Source of the DNA: Enterococcus faecalis 13-SD-W-01
GTDB lineage: Bacteria > Bacillota > Bacilli > Lactobacillales > Enterococcaceae
Reading direction: 5' to 3'
Length of the DNA: 64,000 bases
Assembly (NCBI GenBank): GCA_000415185.1
Contig: KE351679.1
Location: 16,022-80,021, forward strand
In this document: piece by piece, positions 45,118-55,107 of the stretch
Layout: each line of letters starts with the position of its first letter
Position numbering within the stretch: the first letter of the stretch is position 1
Position numbers and translations under genes: made by a program
Notes under the pieces: model-generated
The model's input: the letters and a program-made list of their open reading frames with translations, nothing else
Database searches by the model: none
What the model was told of the DNA's origin: nothing

Positions 45118-48100
45118 ATGCGAAAAATGAAGACAATGGATGGCAATACTGCTGCAGCGTATATCTCTTACGCATTTACAGAATTAGCAGCAATCTATCC
45201 AATTACGCCCAGTTCAACGATGGCGGAACTAGTAGATCAATGGGCAGCTGCCGGAAAAGAGAATCTTTTTGGCCAGCCTGTCAAAGTCGTTGAGATGCAA
45301 TCAGAAGCAGGAGCAGCAGGAGTCGTCCACGGTTCGTTGAAAACAGGCGCATTGACCACAACCTATACAGCGTCGCAAGGACTGCTTTTGATGATTCCAA
45401 ATATGTACAAAATCGCGGGAGAACTGCTTCCAAGTGTTTTTCATGTAGCCAGCCGAGCTGTAACAACAAATGCGTTAAATATTTTTGGAGACCACGGTGA
45501 CGTGATGGCTGCCAGACAAACAGGCTTTGTCATGTTGGCAGAAAGCAGTGTTCAAGAAGTAATGGATTTGGCTCCCGTAGCACATCTTGCGTCCATTGAG
45601 GCAGAATTGCCTTTTTTGAACTTTTTTGACGGGTTCCGTACTAGTCATGAGATCCAAAAAATAGAAGTACTGGAATACGCAGAATTAGCACCATTGATCA
45701 ATCAGGAGAAGCTAGCAAAATTCCGCCGCAGAGGGATGAATCCTAACCACCCAACAGTTAGCGGAACAAATCAAAATCCAGATATCCATTTCCAGCAAAG
45801 AGAAACAATCAATCCATATTACCAAAAAGTACCAGAAATCGTGAAAAAATATATGGACGAAATCAACCAGCTGCGAGGAACAGATTATGACTTAGTAACC
45901 TATCATGGTGCAGAAGATGCAGAAGAAATCATTATCTCAATGGGTTCAGCAGCCCAAACAATCGAGCAGACAGTAGATCACCTCAATCGTTCTGGTCGAA
46001 AAACGGGATTCTTGAATATTCATTTGTATCGGCCATTCCCAATCGAAACCTTACTGGAAAAATTGCCGCAAACGGTACGCTCGATTGCAGTATTGGATCG
46101 CAGTAAAGAACCTGGAGCTGGTGGTGAACCTTTATTGTTAGATGTGCAAAGTGCAATCTATGATGCAGAGGTTCGTCCGACGATTATTGGCGGACGTTAT
46201 GGGCTGGGCTCAAAAGATCTGACACCTGATCAAATCGTCGCTGTTTATGATGAATTAAGAAAAGAAAAAGCGGCAATGAAAAAACGATTTACTTTAGGGA
46301 TCGTTGACGATGTGACCTATACTTCTTTAGAAACAAAAGGAAAGCTGGATCTGACACATCCAGATACGTACCAAGCAAAATTTTGGGGATTTGGTTCAGA
46401 TGGAACAGTAGGGGCCAACAAATCAGCAATCAAAATCATTGGCGACCATACAAATAAGTATGCACAAGGTTATTTCTATTATGATTCCAAAAAATCTGGC
46501 GGATTGACTGTTTCTCATTTGCGTTTTGGGGATTCGCCGATCCAATCGCCGTATTTGGTGGAACATGCTGATTTTATTGCTTGTCATACGCCGGCGTATC
46601 TTCATAGTTATGATTTAACAAAAGGGTTGAAGCCAGGCGGAACGTTTTTGCTTAATACGCTTTGGAGCGATCAGCAGCTAGAAACACACCTTCCAATCAA
46701 GTTAAAACGCTTTTTAGCAGAAAATGATATCCAATTTTACACGATCAACGCCATGAAACTTGCGCAAGAAGTTGGTTTAGGCAGACGGATCAATACCGCG
46801 ATGGAAACGGCCTTTTTCAAACTTGCAGGCATTATCCCATTTGAAGAAGTACTGCCGATTCTAAAAGAGGAAGCCTTGAAAAGTTACGGGCATAAATCAA
46901 TGAAAATCGTAGAGAAAAATATCCAGGCAATCGACCGAACAGTAGAATTACTGCATAAAGTTTCTGTGCCAGAACATTGGAAAGAATTGGAAATGCCGGT
47001 GAAAAACAATCGCCGTTCAAATAAATATATCCAAGAGATCTTAGAACCAATCAACGCACAAGAAGGGGACCAGCTGACAGTTGGCACTTTGGCAGCAAAC
47101 CACATGACAACGGGTGAAATGCCCCTGGGAACAGCATCTGTTGAAAAACGCGGGATTGCTTTAGAAGTACCTGAATGGATCAGCGACCGCTGTACGATGT
47201 GTAATGAATGTGCATTTGTCTGTCCGCATGCAGCTATTCGCCCATTCTTGGCAGATGAAGAAGAAATGGAAGAAGCGCCAGAAGGATTTATCGTACGTAA
47301 AATGCGTGGCGCGGATGGTTTAGACTATCGTATCCAAGTTTCCATTGAAGATTGTACTGGCTGTGGTTTATGTGTCGAAGCTTGCCCAGCAAAAGGAAAA
47401 GCATTGGTCATGAAACCATACGAGGAACAAAAAGAACAAGCAGTCAACTGGGCTTTTGCTATGACATTGAAACAAAAAGAAAATCCGGTAAAAGGCAAAA
47501 ATACTGTTTTATCGACCCAATTCAATCAACCGCTATTAGAATTTTCTGGTGCTTGTTCTGGGTGCGGCGAAACGCCATATGTAAAATTATTGACGCAAAT
47601 GTTCGGAGATCGAATGATGATTGCCAATGCTACAGGGTGTTCTTCGATTTGGGGAGGTGCTTCGCCGGCATCGCCATATACGACGAATGAATGCGGACAA
47701 GGGCCTGCGTGGTCGAATTCACTATTAGAAGATAATGCAGAATTCGGTTATGGTATGCTTTTAGCTGCCCAAACAAGAAGAGAAGCTTTAGCAGAAAAAA
47801 TGCAGCAAGTATTACCAAAAGTTTCTTTAGAGTTGCGTGCATTGATGGAAGATTGGCAAGAACATCTTTTTGATAGCGAAGGAACACAACAGCGTGCAGC
47901 AAAATTAAAAGCAGCGATTGCGCAAGAAATGGCAGATGTACCAGAGCTGCAGTTGATTTATCAAGAAAATGATATTTTTGTGAAAAACAGTCAATGGATG
48001 ATCGGCGGCGATGGCTGGGCATATGATATCGGATTTGGCGGTATCGATCATGTCCTTGCCAGCGGAGCAGATGTGAATATCCTTGTCCTGGATAATGAAG

Positions 48101-48798
48101 TTTATTCAAATACAGGCGGACAGACATCGAAAGCAACCCCGGCATCAGCAATCGCAAAATTCTCTGCCAGCGGAAAATATGCGTCGAAAAAAGATCTTGG
48201 GATGATGGCTATGACGTACGGAAATGTTTATGTTGCCCAGATTGCTTCAGGAGCAAATCAAATGCAGACGATCAAAGCATTTGAAGAAGCAGAAAAATTC
48301 CCTGGACCATCATTGATCATCGCGTATACACCATGTATCACACACGGATTATTTGGCGGGATGCGCGAATCGATCAAAGAAGCACAAGAAGCAGTATCTT
48401 CTGGTTATTGGTCCTTGTACCGCTACAATCCATTGTTGCGGGAAAAAGGGAAAACCCCAATGTCGCTGGACTTTAAAAAACCTGCTTTTTCAGAGATGGC
48501 AGATTTCATGAGAAAACAAGTTCGTTTCTCTTCTTTGGAAAATACCCAACCAGAAGCAGCAAAACAATTATTTGAGAAAACAGTCTCTGACGCCAAAACG
48601 CGTTTTTATAACTATGCAGCACTTGCAGGAGAAGCAGAAAAGATCCGCGCAAAATTAGAACCAGAAACAGCTCCTGCGGCAAAAGCTGAAAGAAAACCAA
48701 GAGAAAAAACAGCGGACCCTGAAGCAGAAGCCCGCAGAGCGGCCCGTAGAGCAGAAAGAGCAAAAAAACGAAAAGAGAAAAATGCAGCAGAAGAATAA
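45118..48798 (+). CDS. nifJ: Pyruvate:ferredoxin/flavodoxin oxidoreductase
   Basis: A 1226-residue single-chain PFOR that converts pyruvate and CoA to acetyl-CoA and CO2 and passes electrons to ferredoxin or flavodoxin. Domains in order: pyruvate-binding (PITPSSTMAELVDQW, about 28-42), domain II, two 4Fe-4S ferredoxin modules (CTMCNECAFVCPH near 699; CTGCGLCVEACPA near 755), and the thiamine pyrophosphate domain with CSGCGETPY, GDGWAYDIGFGGIDH and NTGGQTSKATP. The fourth cluster Cys residues are present. The C-terminus ends in a Lys/Arg/Ala-rich tail of about 45 residues that looks like an added disordered extension. TATAAT at 45080-45085 may be the -10. Confidence 0.95.
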   Translation: MRKMKTMDGNTAAAYISYAFTELAAIYPITPSSTMAELVDQWAAAGKENLFGQPVKVVEMQSEAGAAGVVHGSLKTGALTTTYTASQGLLLMIPNMYKIAGELLPSVFHVASRAVTTNALNIFGDHGDVMAARQTGFVMLAESSVQEVMDLAPVAHLASIEAELPFLNFFDGFRTSHEIQKIEVLEYAELAPLINQEKLAKFRRRGMNPNHPTVSGTNQNPDIHFQQRETINPYYQKVPEIVKKYMDEINQLRGTDYDLVTYHGAEDAEEIIISMGSAAQTIEQTVDHLNRSGRKTGFLNIHLYRPFPIETLLEKLPQTVRSIAVLDRSKEPGAGGEPLLLDVQSAIYDAEVRPTIIGGRYGLGSKDLTPDQIVAVYDELRKEKAAMKKRFTLGIVDDVTYTSLETKGKLDLTHPDTYQAKFWGFGSDGTVGANKSAIKIIGDHTNKYAQGYFYYDSKKSGGLTVSHLRFGDSPIQSPYLVEHADFIACHTPAYLHSYDLTKGLKPGGTFLLNTLWSDQQLETHLPIKLKRFLAENDIQFYTINAMKLAQEVGLGRRINTAMETAFFKLAGIIPFEEVLPILKEEALKSYGHKSMKIVEKNIQAIDRTVELLHKVSVPEHWKELEMPVKNNRRSNKYIQEILEPINAQEGDQLTVGTLAANHMTTGEMPLGTASVEKRGIALEVPEWISDRCTMCNECAFVCPHAAIRPFLADEEEMEEAPEGFIVRKMRGADGLDYRIQVSIEDCTGCGLCVEACPAKGKALVMKPYEEQKEQAVNWAFAMTLKQKENPVKGKNTVLSTQFNQPLLEFSGACSGCGETPYVKLLTQMFGDRMMIANATGCSSIWGGASPASPYTTNECGQGPAWSNSLLEDNAEFGYGMLLAAQTRREALAEKMQQVLPKVSLELRALMEDWQEHLFDSEGTQQRAAKLKAAIAQEMADVPELQLIYQENDIFVKNSQWMIGGDGWAYDIGFGGIDHVLASGADVNILVLDNEVYSNTGGQTSKATPASAIAKFSASGKYASKKDLGMMAMTYGNVYVAQIASGANQMQTIKAFEEAEKFPGPSLIIAYTPCITHGLFGGMRESIKEAQEAVSSGYWSLYRYNPLLREKGKTPMSLDFKKPAFSEMADFMRKQVRFSSLENTQPEAAKQLFEKTVSDAKTRFYNYAALAGEAEKIRAKLEPETAPAAKAERKPREKTADPEAEARRAARRAERAKKRKEKNAAEE

Positions 48799-48899
48799 AC
48801 CCAGTAAAACTTCGAGCTGGAAATAAATGTTATTTTCTTGAAAATTACGTACTTTTTCTCATAAAAAGTGGTCTGGCAGACCTTTAAACTCTCAACATA

Positions 48900-48908
48900 T
48901 GATATACT
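48900..48908 (+). promoter_or_regulatory. Promoter of cdaA-cdaR-glmM
   Basis: TGATATACT at 48900-48908 is an extended -10 about 36 bases before ATG 48944. Confidence 0.55.
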
Positions 48909-48943
48909 AAAAGAGAAATCTCAAAAGAAAAGAGAGGCTTTTT

Positions 48944-49831
48944 ATGTCATTTCAAATCGGAGAATTGTTCAATTTAGACTATTGGCAGCAAATGTTTTCC
49001 GGTGACTTGTTCTCTCTGAGTTCTTTGGTCAACATACTTGATATTTTAGTCGTCTGGTATCTAGTCTACAAACTGATCCAGCTGCTAAGAGGGACAAAGG
49101 CGATCCAGCTGTTGAGAGGTGTAGCGATTTTCATTGTCATCCGAATCGCTGCTGAGCTGATTGGTCTGCATACATTGTCTTGGTTGATGAACCAAGTCAT
49201 CACGTATGGAGTGATCGCAGCGATTGTTATTTTTCAACCTGAGATCCGTCGAGGCTTGGAGCATCTTGGCAGAAGTTCATTCTTTAAACAATCGAAAAAT
49301 GAACGCCGAGAAGATGAAAAAATGATCCTATCTTTTGATAAAGCCATTCAATATATGTCTAAGCGGAAAATCGGTGCATTGATCACGATCGAACGCACTA
49401 CAGGTTTAGATGAATATATTGAGACTGGGATTGCGTTAGACGCAGATATCACCGGTGAGCTTCTGATCAATATTTTCATTCCCAATACGCCGCTGCATGA
49501 TGGAGCGGTAATCGTCAAAAATGGGAAAATCGCTGTGGCTAGCGCATATTTGCCCTTATCTGAAAGTATGCTGATCCCTAAAGAATTCGGTACACGTCAT
49601 CGTGCGGCTGTGGGTGTCAGCGAAGTCAGTGACGCGATCACGATCGTTGTCTCTGAAGAAACGGGAGATGTAAGTATCACATTAAATAATGATTTGATAC
49701 CAGGATTATCCCAAGAAGAATATTTAACGATCTTAAAAAGAGAACTGATCGTTGAAGAAAAACCAAAAAGCAAAAAAAATCTGCTCCAATCCTTCCTGGA
49801 CGGTATGACCAAGGGAGGGGATCAAAAATGA
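48944..49831 (+). CDS. cdaA: Diadenylate cyclase CdaA (c-di-AMP synthase)
   Basis: A 295-residue membrane-bound cyclase making c-di-AMP from two ATP. Three N-terminal membrane segments (about 25-95) precede the DAC domain (about 105-270) with the catalytic DGAVIVKNGKI and GTRHRAAVGVSE motifs. c-di-AMP controls potassium and osmolyte transport and wall stability. ATG 48944 follows AGAGAGG. It overlaps cdaR by four bases and is co-transcribed with glmM, the conserved three-gene arrangement in Firmicutes. Confidence 0.96.
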   Translation: MSFQIGELFNLDYWQQMFSGDLFSLSSLVNILDILVVWYLVYKLIQLLRGTKAIQLLRGVAIFIVIRIAAELIGLHTLSWLMNQVITYGVIAAIVIFQPEIRRGLEHLGRSSFFKQSKNERREDEKMILSFDKAIQYMSKRKIGALITIERTTGLDEYIETGIALDADITGELLINIFIPNTPLHDGAVIVKNGKIAVASAYLPLSESMLIPKEFGTRHRAAVGVSEVSDAITIVVSEETGDVSITLNNDLIPGLSQEEYLTILKRELIVEEKPKSKKNLLQSFLDGMTKGGDQK

Positions 49832-50985
49832 TCTCAAAAGAAAAGAAATCAAACATTTTTTATGGATTTGTCGCATTTCTTTTTAGTTTAGTTCTTTATT
49901 TCAATGCCAATGGACAAACAGTCCGAAATACACTGTCAGGTTCTGAATCTTATGAGCAGACAGTGACGAACGTAGTGATCCAGCCTTTGTATGATACGGA
50001 TAAATATTATATCCACGGCTTTGAAAATGCAGCGACTGTCAAACTTACAAGTGCGAACCGAGTACAATTGAACGCAGAAGCAAATGCAGATACACGGACG
50101 TTTCGAGTAACAGCAGATTTGAAAGATCTTTCAGAAGGGACACATGAAGTAGCGTTGAAAGTCCAAAATCTAAGCAGTGCAGTCACTGCGAAGGTCGAAC
50201 CTTCAACGATCACAGTGACGATCGAAAAGAAAGTAACAAAAGTCTTTGACGTCGAACCGATCCTTACTTCACAAACAACCCCTTCTGGATTCGAAATCAC
50301 TTCGCCGACTGTCTCACCGAAAAAAGTGGAAATCACTACAGGGGACAAAACGTTGAGTGAAATCGACAAAGTAGTCGCGAAAGTCGAAGCAAAGGCAATC
50401 ACAGATGATGATCTTAATACAGAAGTACCCGTTCAAGCACTGAATGACGCGGGCGAATCATTAAGTATCGTAGCTGATCCGGTGACAGTGAATGTTCAAG
50501 CACAAGTAGAGAGACCGTCTAAAACAGTTCGGCTATACGGTGTACAGCAAGGAACACCAGGAAACAGAGTCAAAAGCTATGATTTCCGTTTCTCGGATAT
50601 CCAAGCGGTTGTTACCGGAACAAATGAACAGTTGGCAAATCTCGAAAGTATTTCGGTGCCGGTAGACATTTCAGGTATCACTCGGCCAACGACACGAACG
50701 ATTGAAATACCTGTAGAGGAAGGAATGAGCGTCTCGCCTCAAAAAGTAGATGTGGAAATCACGCCAGTCATGGAAACGACTTCCGGGACGACAACTACTC
50801 GTTCTGGTTCAACCGACCAGACGACGAACGGCACAACTACACAAACAGAGCAAACGCCCGCTTCAAGCGAACCTTCTTCTGGTAATCAGACAGGATCAAC
50901 AGAAGAAACTAGCCAAACAACAAGCTCGGAGGATGCAACAGATACTACAGACACAACGAGCGAAGGAACCTCTGCAACAAACTAA
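49828..50985 (+). CDS. cdaR: CdaA regulator CdaR (YbbR domains)
   Basis: A 385-residue protein with an N-terminal membrane helix (about 10-27) and three to four extracytoplasmic YbbR repeats to about residue 315. The C-terminal 70 residues are almost entirely Thr, Ser, Gln, Glu and Gly (EETSQTTSSEDATDTTD), a disordered tail that may span wall peptidoglycan. CdaR binds CdaA and tunes c-di-AMP synthesis. It starts at ATG 49828, four bases inside cdaA, behind AGGGAGGGG. Confidence 0.93.
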   Translation: MISKEKKSNIFYGFVAFLFSLVLYFNANGQTVRNTLSGSESYEQTVTNVVIQPLYDTDKYYIHGFENAATVKLTSANRVQLNAEANADTRTFRVTADLKDLSEGTHEVALKVQNLSSAVTAKVEPSTITVTIEKKVTKVFDVEPILTSQTTPSGFEITSPTVSPKKVEITTGDKTLSEIDKVVAKVEAKAITDDDLNTEVPVQALNDAGESLSIVADPVTVNVQAQVERPSKTVRLYGVQQGTPGNRVKSYDFRFSDIQAVVTGTNEQLANLESISVPVDISGITRPTTRTIEIPVEEGMSVSPQKVDVEITPVMETTSGTTTTRSGSTDQTTNGTTTQTEQTPASSEPSSGNQTGSTEETSQTTSSEDATDTTDTTSEGTSATN

Positions 50986-51010
50986 TGGATAAAGGAGTCA
51001 TTTTATAACT

Positions 51011-52366
51011 ATGGGTAAATATTTTGGGACGGATGGCGTCCGCGGAGAAGCAAATAAAGAATTAACACCAGAATTAGCATTCAAATTAGGCCGTTACGGC
51101 GGTTATGTTTTAAGCCAACATGAAGAAGAAGGCAAACGACCTCGCGTATTAGTAGGGCGCGATACACGCATCTCCGGTCAAATGCTGGAAAGTGCATTGA
51201 TTGCCGGATTAGTTTCAGTAGGGATCGAAGTTTTCCAACTAGGAGTGATCTCTACACCAGGTGTTGCTTATTTGACACGATTGCAAAAAGCGAGTGCAGG
51301 CGTTATGATCTCTGCTTCTCATAATCCAGCACAAGACAACGGTATCAAATTCTTTGGTGCAGACGGATTTAAATTGGTAGACGACCAAGAATTAGAAATC
51401 GAAGCACTTTTAGATAAAGAAACAGATGAACTGCCACGCCCTTCCGCAGAAGGATTAGGAACAGTTGAAGAATTTCCAGAAGGTCTTTTGAAATATTCTC
51501 AATTTTTAGTTCAAACGATCAATGGCGACTTATCTGGTTTATCTGTCTGTGTCGATGCAGCAAATGGTGCAACAGCGACTTCTGTCAATCGTTTGTTTGC
51601 GGATCTGGAAACAGATTTCTATACAATGGGCACAAGTCCAAACGGGTTGAACATCAATGATGGTGTGGGATCAACTCATCCAGAAAAATTAGCTGAAATG
51701 GTTGTCGAAAAAGGTGCTGATGCAGGACTTGCTTTCGATGGCGATGGTGACCGAGTGATCGCTGTAGATGAATTAGGTAATATTATCGACGGTGACAAAA
51801 TCATGTATATTTGCGCGAAATACTTGGCAGAAAAAAATCGTCTGAAAAAAGATACGATCGTTACGACAGTCATGAGTAACCTTGGCTTCCATAAAGCTGT
51901 AGAAGGCATTGGCTTGAAAGACGTGATCACACAAGTTGGTGACCGTTATGTAGTAGAAGAAATGCGTAAAAATGATTATAATTTCGGCGGCGAACAATCA
52001 GGGCACATGATTTTCTTGGACTTCAATACAACAGGTGACGGTATGCTTTCAGGTATCCAACTCTTGAACGTAATGAAACAAACAGGAAAAAAATTGTCTG
52101 AACTTGCTTCAGAAGTAACAATCTACCCGCAAAAATTAGTGAACATCTGTGTATCAGATAAATATGGTGCCATGGATGTACCTGCAATCAAAAAAGTGAT
52201 CGAAGAAACAGAGCACGAAATGAACGGTGAAGGAAGAATCTTGGTTCGCCCTTCAGGAACAGAACCATTGCTTCGTGTTATGGCAGAAGCGCCAACCGAT
52301 GAAAAAGTAAACTACTATGTTGATAAAATCGCAGCAGTAGTCAAAGAAGAAATCGGGATCGACTAA
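51011..52366 (+). CDS. glmM: Phosphoglucosamine mutase GlmM
   Basis: A 451-residue hexose phosphate mutase that turns glucosamine-6-phosphate into glucosamine-1-phosphate for UDP-GlcNAc. The phosphoserine loop is [14 protein letters not shown] (Ser near 101), the metal loop is [10 protein letters not shown], the sugar loop is GGEQSGH, and [12 protein letters not shown] binds phosphate. ATG 51011 follows AAAGGAG. In related species GlmM binds and inhibits CdaA, linking wall synthesis to c-di-AMP. Confidence 0.97.
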   Translation: MGKYFGTDGVRGEANKELTPELAFKLGRYGGYVLSQHEEEGKRPRVLVGRDTRISGQMLESALIAGLVSVGIEVFQLGVISTPGVAYLTRLQKASAGVMISASHNPAQDNGIKFFGADGFKLVDDQELEIEALLDKETDELPRPSAEGLGTVEEFPEGLLKYSQFLVQTINGDLSGLSVCVDAANGATATSVNRLFADLETDFYTMGTSPNGLNINDGVGSTHPEKLAEMVVEKGADAGLAFDGDGDRVIAVDELGNIIDGDKIMYICAKYLAEKNRLKKDTIVTTVMSNLGFHKAVEGIGLKDVITQVGDRYVVEEMRKNDYNFGGEQSGHMIFLDFNTTGDGMLSGIQLLNVMKQTGKKLSELASEVTIYPQKLVNICVSDKYGAMDVPAIKKVIEETEHEMNGEGRILVRPSGTEPLLRVMAEAPTDEKVNYYVDKIAAVVKEEIGID

Positions 52367-52373
52367 AACAAAA

Positions 52374-52407
52374 AAACAGTCAGAGAATTTTCTCTGACTG
52401 TTTTTTT
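52374..52407 (+). terminator. Terminator after glmM
   Basis: AACAGTCAGAGA (from about 52376) pairs with TCTCTGACTGTT (52391-52402) across a four-base loop, followed by T residues. Confidence 0.88.
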
Positions 52408-52410
52408 GTT

Positions 52411-52444
52411 GAATAAAAGACCGCAAAACAACATTGTTTTGCGG
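52411..52444 (-). terminator. Terminator after glmS
   Basis: CCGCAAAACA (52421-52430) pairs with TGTTTTGCGG (52435-52444). On the minus strand TCTTTTATTC follows, so it ends the glmS message converging on glmM. Confidence 0.75.
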
Positions 52445-52476
52445 CTTCCTGTTTTTGATAAAAAGGTATTTGGCGT

Positions 52477-54282
52477 CTATTCGACTGTGACAGATTTTGC
52501 CAGATTTCTTGGCTTGTCGACATCAAATCCTCGTGAAAGTGTTGCGTAATAAGCGAACAACTGTGTCGGAACAACAGTCGTCAATGTAGTGAGTAATGGA
52601 TGGACAGAAGGTAAGATGAGCTGATCGCCTTCTTTTGCCATTTCCTCCGTAGCGATCACTAATGTTTTTGCACCGCGGCTTTCAACTTCTTTCAGGTTTC
52701 CTCTAGTGTGAGAACCAGAAATCTGGTCACTGATGATACCCACCACTGGAACGCCTTCTTCAATTAATGCAATCGTACCATGTTTCAACTCGCCTGCAGC
52801 AAATCCTTCTGCTTGGATATAACTGATTTCTTTCAATTTCAAGGCAGCTTCCAGCGAAACAAAATAATCATTACCGCGTCCAATAAAGAAAGCATTGCGG
52901 CTGCCTTGGAAATAATCGGAAGCCAATTGTTCCAGCTCTTCTTTTTGAGAAATAACTGCTTCCATTGCAGCAGCAGCTAATCCCAGCTCGTGGGAAAGAT
53001 CAAAGGCGGCTGATTGCGGGTTCATTTTTACATCTCCTGCAGCTTTTGCCAACACAGCGAGAACAGCTAATTGTGCAGTATAGGCTTTTGTTGAAGCAAC
53101 GGCGATTTCCGGTCCTGCATGAAGAAGCAAAATAAAGTCTGCTTCTCTGGATAAAGTAGATCCAGGAACGTTTGTGATCGTCAAAGAAGGGTAGCCAAGC
53201 TCTCGTGTTTTGACTAATACTTGCCGACTGTCTGCTGTTTCGCCGCTTTGGCTCAAAAAGATAAAGAATGGACGTTCAGATAACAGTGGTGTATGGTAGC
53301 CGAATTCGCTGGCCAAATGTACTTCGACAGGGATATTCGTTAATTGTTCTAAGGTGATTTTGCTTGCTAATCCAGCATGATAGCTCGTACCGCAAGCAAC
53401 GATATACAAACGGTCGCTTTCCACAACGCGATCGAGCAGTTTGCGGTCCACATCGATACCGTCTTCTTTAAAATAGCGTGCTGCGATTCGACGCATTACA
53501 GCAGGTTGTTCATCGATTTCTTTCAGCATGTAATAAGGGTAAGTTCCTTTTTCGATATCTTCTGCATCGATCTGTGCTTCATAAGAAGGGCGCGTGACGA
53601 AGCTGCCGTCTAATTTTTGGATGACTACATTTTCTTTTGTCAAACAAACCATTTCTTGGTCTTCGATTTCAACGAATTCTTTCGTCAGATTCAGCATAGC
53701 CATCGCATCGCTCGTCACGACATTGAATCCATCACCCAATCCAATCAGTAAAGGGCTTTTGTTTTTTGCAGCATACAACGTATCAGGATCTAGTCTGTCG
53801 ATCAATCCAAATGCATAAGAGCCTTTGATGACTTGAAGGGTCTGAGCAAATGCATCCGCAACGGTTTCTTGTTCCGTCATAAAGACTTCGATCAAATGAG
53901 CGATGATCTCTGTATCTGTTTCGCCTGCAAACGTATGTCCTGTTAGATACATTTGGCGAAGTTCCTCAAAGTTTTCAATCACGCCGTTATGGACAAGAAC
54001 AAAACGACCGCTTTGAGAAACGTGGGGATGTGCATTTGTTTCTGAAGGCTTCCCGTGAGTCGCCCAACGTGTATGGCCAATCCCGATGTGTCCGCTGATT
54101 TCTGGTGTCAATTTATCTTTTAAATTCTGGATTCTTCCAGAAGCTTTGATCAAATAGTCTGTTTGATGACCCGCCGTAAAGATCCCTGCAGAGTCGTATC
54201 CTCGATATTCTAATTTTTCCAAGCCGCTGATCAATACTGGTACCGCATTTTCCATTCCGATGATTCCTACAATTCCGCACAT
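52477..54282 (-). CDS. glmS: Glucosamine-6-phosphate synthase GlmS
   Basis: A 601-residue amidotransferase making glucosamine-6-phosphate from fructose-6-phosphate and glutamine. ATG 54282 is the true start because Cys2 (MCGIVGIIG) must be N-terminal after Met removal; the longer frame to 54336 lies in the ribozyme. The glutaminase domain (1-240) has [12 protein letters not shown], and two SIS domains follow with [11 protein letters not shown] and a C-terminal [13 protein letters not shown]. It is controlled by the ribozyme in its leader and faces glmM tail to tail. Confidence 0.96.
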   Translation of the reverse strand: MCGIVGIIGMENAVPVLISGLEKLEYRGYDSAGIFTAGHQTDYLIKASGRIQNLKDKLTPEISGHIGIGHTRWATHGKPSETNAHPHVSQSGRFVLVHNGVIENFEELRQMYLTGHTFAGETDTEIIAHLIEVFMTEQETVADAFAQTLQVIKGSYAFGLIDRLDPDTLYAAKNKSPLLIGLGDGFNVVTSDAMAMLNLTKEFVEIEDQEMVCLTKENVVIQKLDGSFVTRPSYEAQIDAEDIEKGTYPYYMLKEIDEQPAVMRRIAARYFKEDGIDVDRKLLDRVVESDRLYIVACGTSYHAGLASKITLEQLTNIPVEVHLASEFGYHTPLLSERPFFIFLSQSGETADSRQVLVKTRELGYPSLTITNVPGSTLSREADFILLLHAGPEIAVASTKAYTAQLAVLAVLAKAAGDVKMNPQSAAFDLSHELGLAAAAMEAVISQKEELEQLASDYFQGSRNAFFIGRGNDYFVSLEAALKLKEISYIQAEGFAAGELKHGTIALIEEGVPVVGIISDQISGSHTRGNLKEVESRGAKTLVIATEEMAKEGDQLILPSVHPLLTTLTTVVPTQLFAYYATLSRGFDVDKPRNLAKSVTVE

Positions 54283-54299
54283 AAAAATAACCTGCCTTT

Positions 54300-54465
54300 T
54301 TCCGTGATTTGTTTTAATGTGCTTCCAGCTGCGCAAGTATTTCTTTGTTTTATCTTTGCAGATAGTTTTTAAAATACTTTGTAGAGTGCAGTCCCTAGAG
54401 CCATCCGCCGAATATTTCGATGAGCTCTTTCCTCGTCATCTGTTGAATACAGATCAGGCGCTATC
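54300..54465 (-). ncRNA. glmS ribozyme: glmS ribozyme-riboswitch
   Basis: The minus-strand leader holds the glmS ribozyme core: AGCGCCTG at the 5' end, TGACGAGG and ATCGAAATATTCGGCGGATG (about 54394-54440), and a downstream paired P3-P4 part ending near 54300. Cleavage is expected between 54462 and 54461, just before GCGCC. Glucosamine-6-phosphate acts as cofactor in known examples; the cut message is degraded, giving feedback on GlmS. About 46 bases lie between the likely transcription start and the cleavage site. Confidence 0.93.
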
Positions 54466-54514
54466 CAATGGTATAACTATCCTCCTTTTTTTATTTTTCC
54501 TGGAAACAATTAAA

Positions 54515-54544
54515 ATCATAACCTTTTTCGTTGTTTTTTGTCAA
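54515..54544 (-). promoter_or_regulatory. Promoter of glmS
   Basis: On the minus strand TTGACA (54544-54539), 18 bases, TATGAT (54520-54515). Transcription would start near 54508. No gene is seen between here and 54805 on either strand. Confidence 0.78.
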
Positions 54545-54804
54545 CAGAAAACAAATAAAAATGTAATTGGTCTATATGTAACGGCGGTTTTTTATTTGAA
54601 AAGAAGGAAGTAGCGCAATGTTTCAAAAGTGGAACGTAAGTAACCAAAACGACATTCTTTGAACAGTGTATCCATTGCTTAGGTTATAGTTACAAAGATC
54701 TGTGTATGAAAGAACAGGTTCCAAAATAGAATCCCATTTTTGACTATCTTCTTTTTCGCGATTTCGGTACAATAGAGGGCAAGAGGAAGTAAGGAGGGAA
54801 CAAA

Positions 54805-55095
54805 ATGGAATCAAAAGTTGAAATCTTGACTTTAGGAGAATTGAAAAAGCAGATTCTTGAATTAGAAAAAAACATAGATGTGACAGATGAGACAAAATTA
54901 TTCTTAGATACCGGCTGGGATAGTATCCAAGAAATCGCACCAGATGCGCTGAGTGTCCAAAAAGCACAAACGTTCACAGTTGAGGATGTTTTGACAAACG
55001 AAACTTTTTCAGGCTACAGCTTAAGTGAAAAAGCAGAAAAAATGAACGCTTCAGGTGAAGAAGAAACAGTCATTATTCTGCAAAATCTATATTAA
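54805..55095 (+). CDS. Hypothetical acidic protein upstream of sppA
   Basis: A 96-residue acidic cytosolic protein beginning at ATG 54805 behind AAGGAGGG. It has a helical N-terminus (LTLGELKKQILELEKNIDV), a central FLDTGWDSIQEIAPDALSV segment and ends in VIILQNLY. TACAAT near 54769 may be its -10. It precedes sppA by 12 bases, so both are probably one transcript with the RDD protein. The family is unrecognised; it appears to be an enterococcal type conserved small protein, though that would need a search. Confidence 0.7.
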   Translation: MESKVEILTLGELKKQILELEKNIDVTDETKLFLDTGWDSIQEIAPDALSVQKAQTFTVEDVLTNETFSGYSLSEKAEKMNASGEEETVIILQNLY

Positions 55096-55107
55096 GGGAG
55101 CGTATAA

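Noticed and set aside
47630-48157. 175-codon minus-strand frame inside nifJ
   Set aside because: It overlaps the thiamine pyrophosphate domain of PFOR, which has clear motifs; no ribosome site or protein-like composition.
54337-54613. 98-codon plus-strand frame opposite the glmS leader
   Set aside because: It runs through the conserved ribozyme on the other strand and has no ribosome site.
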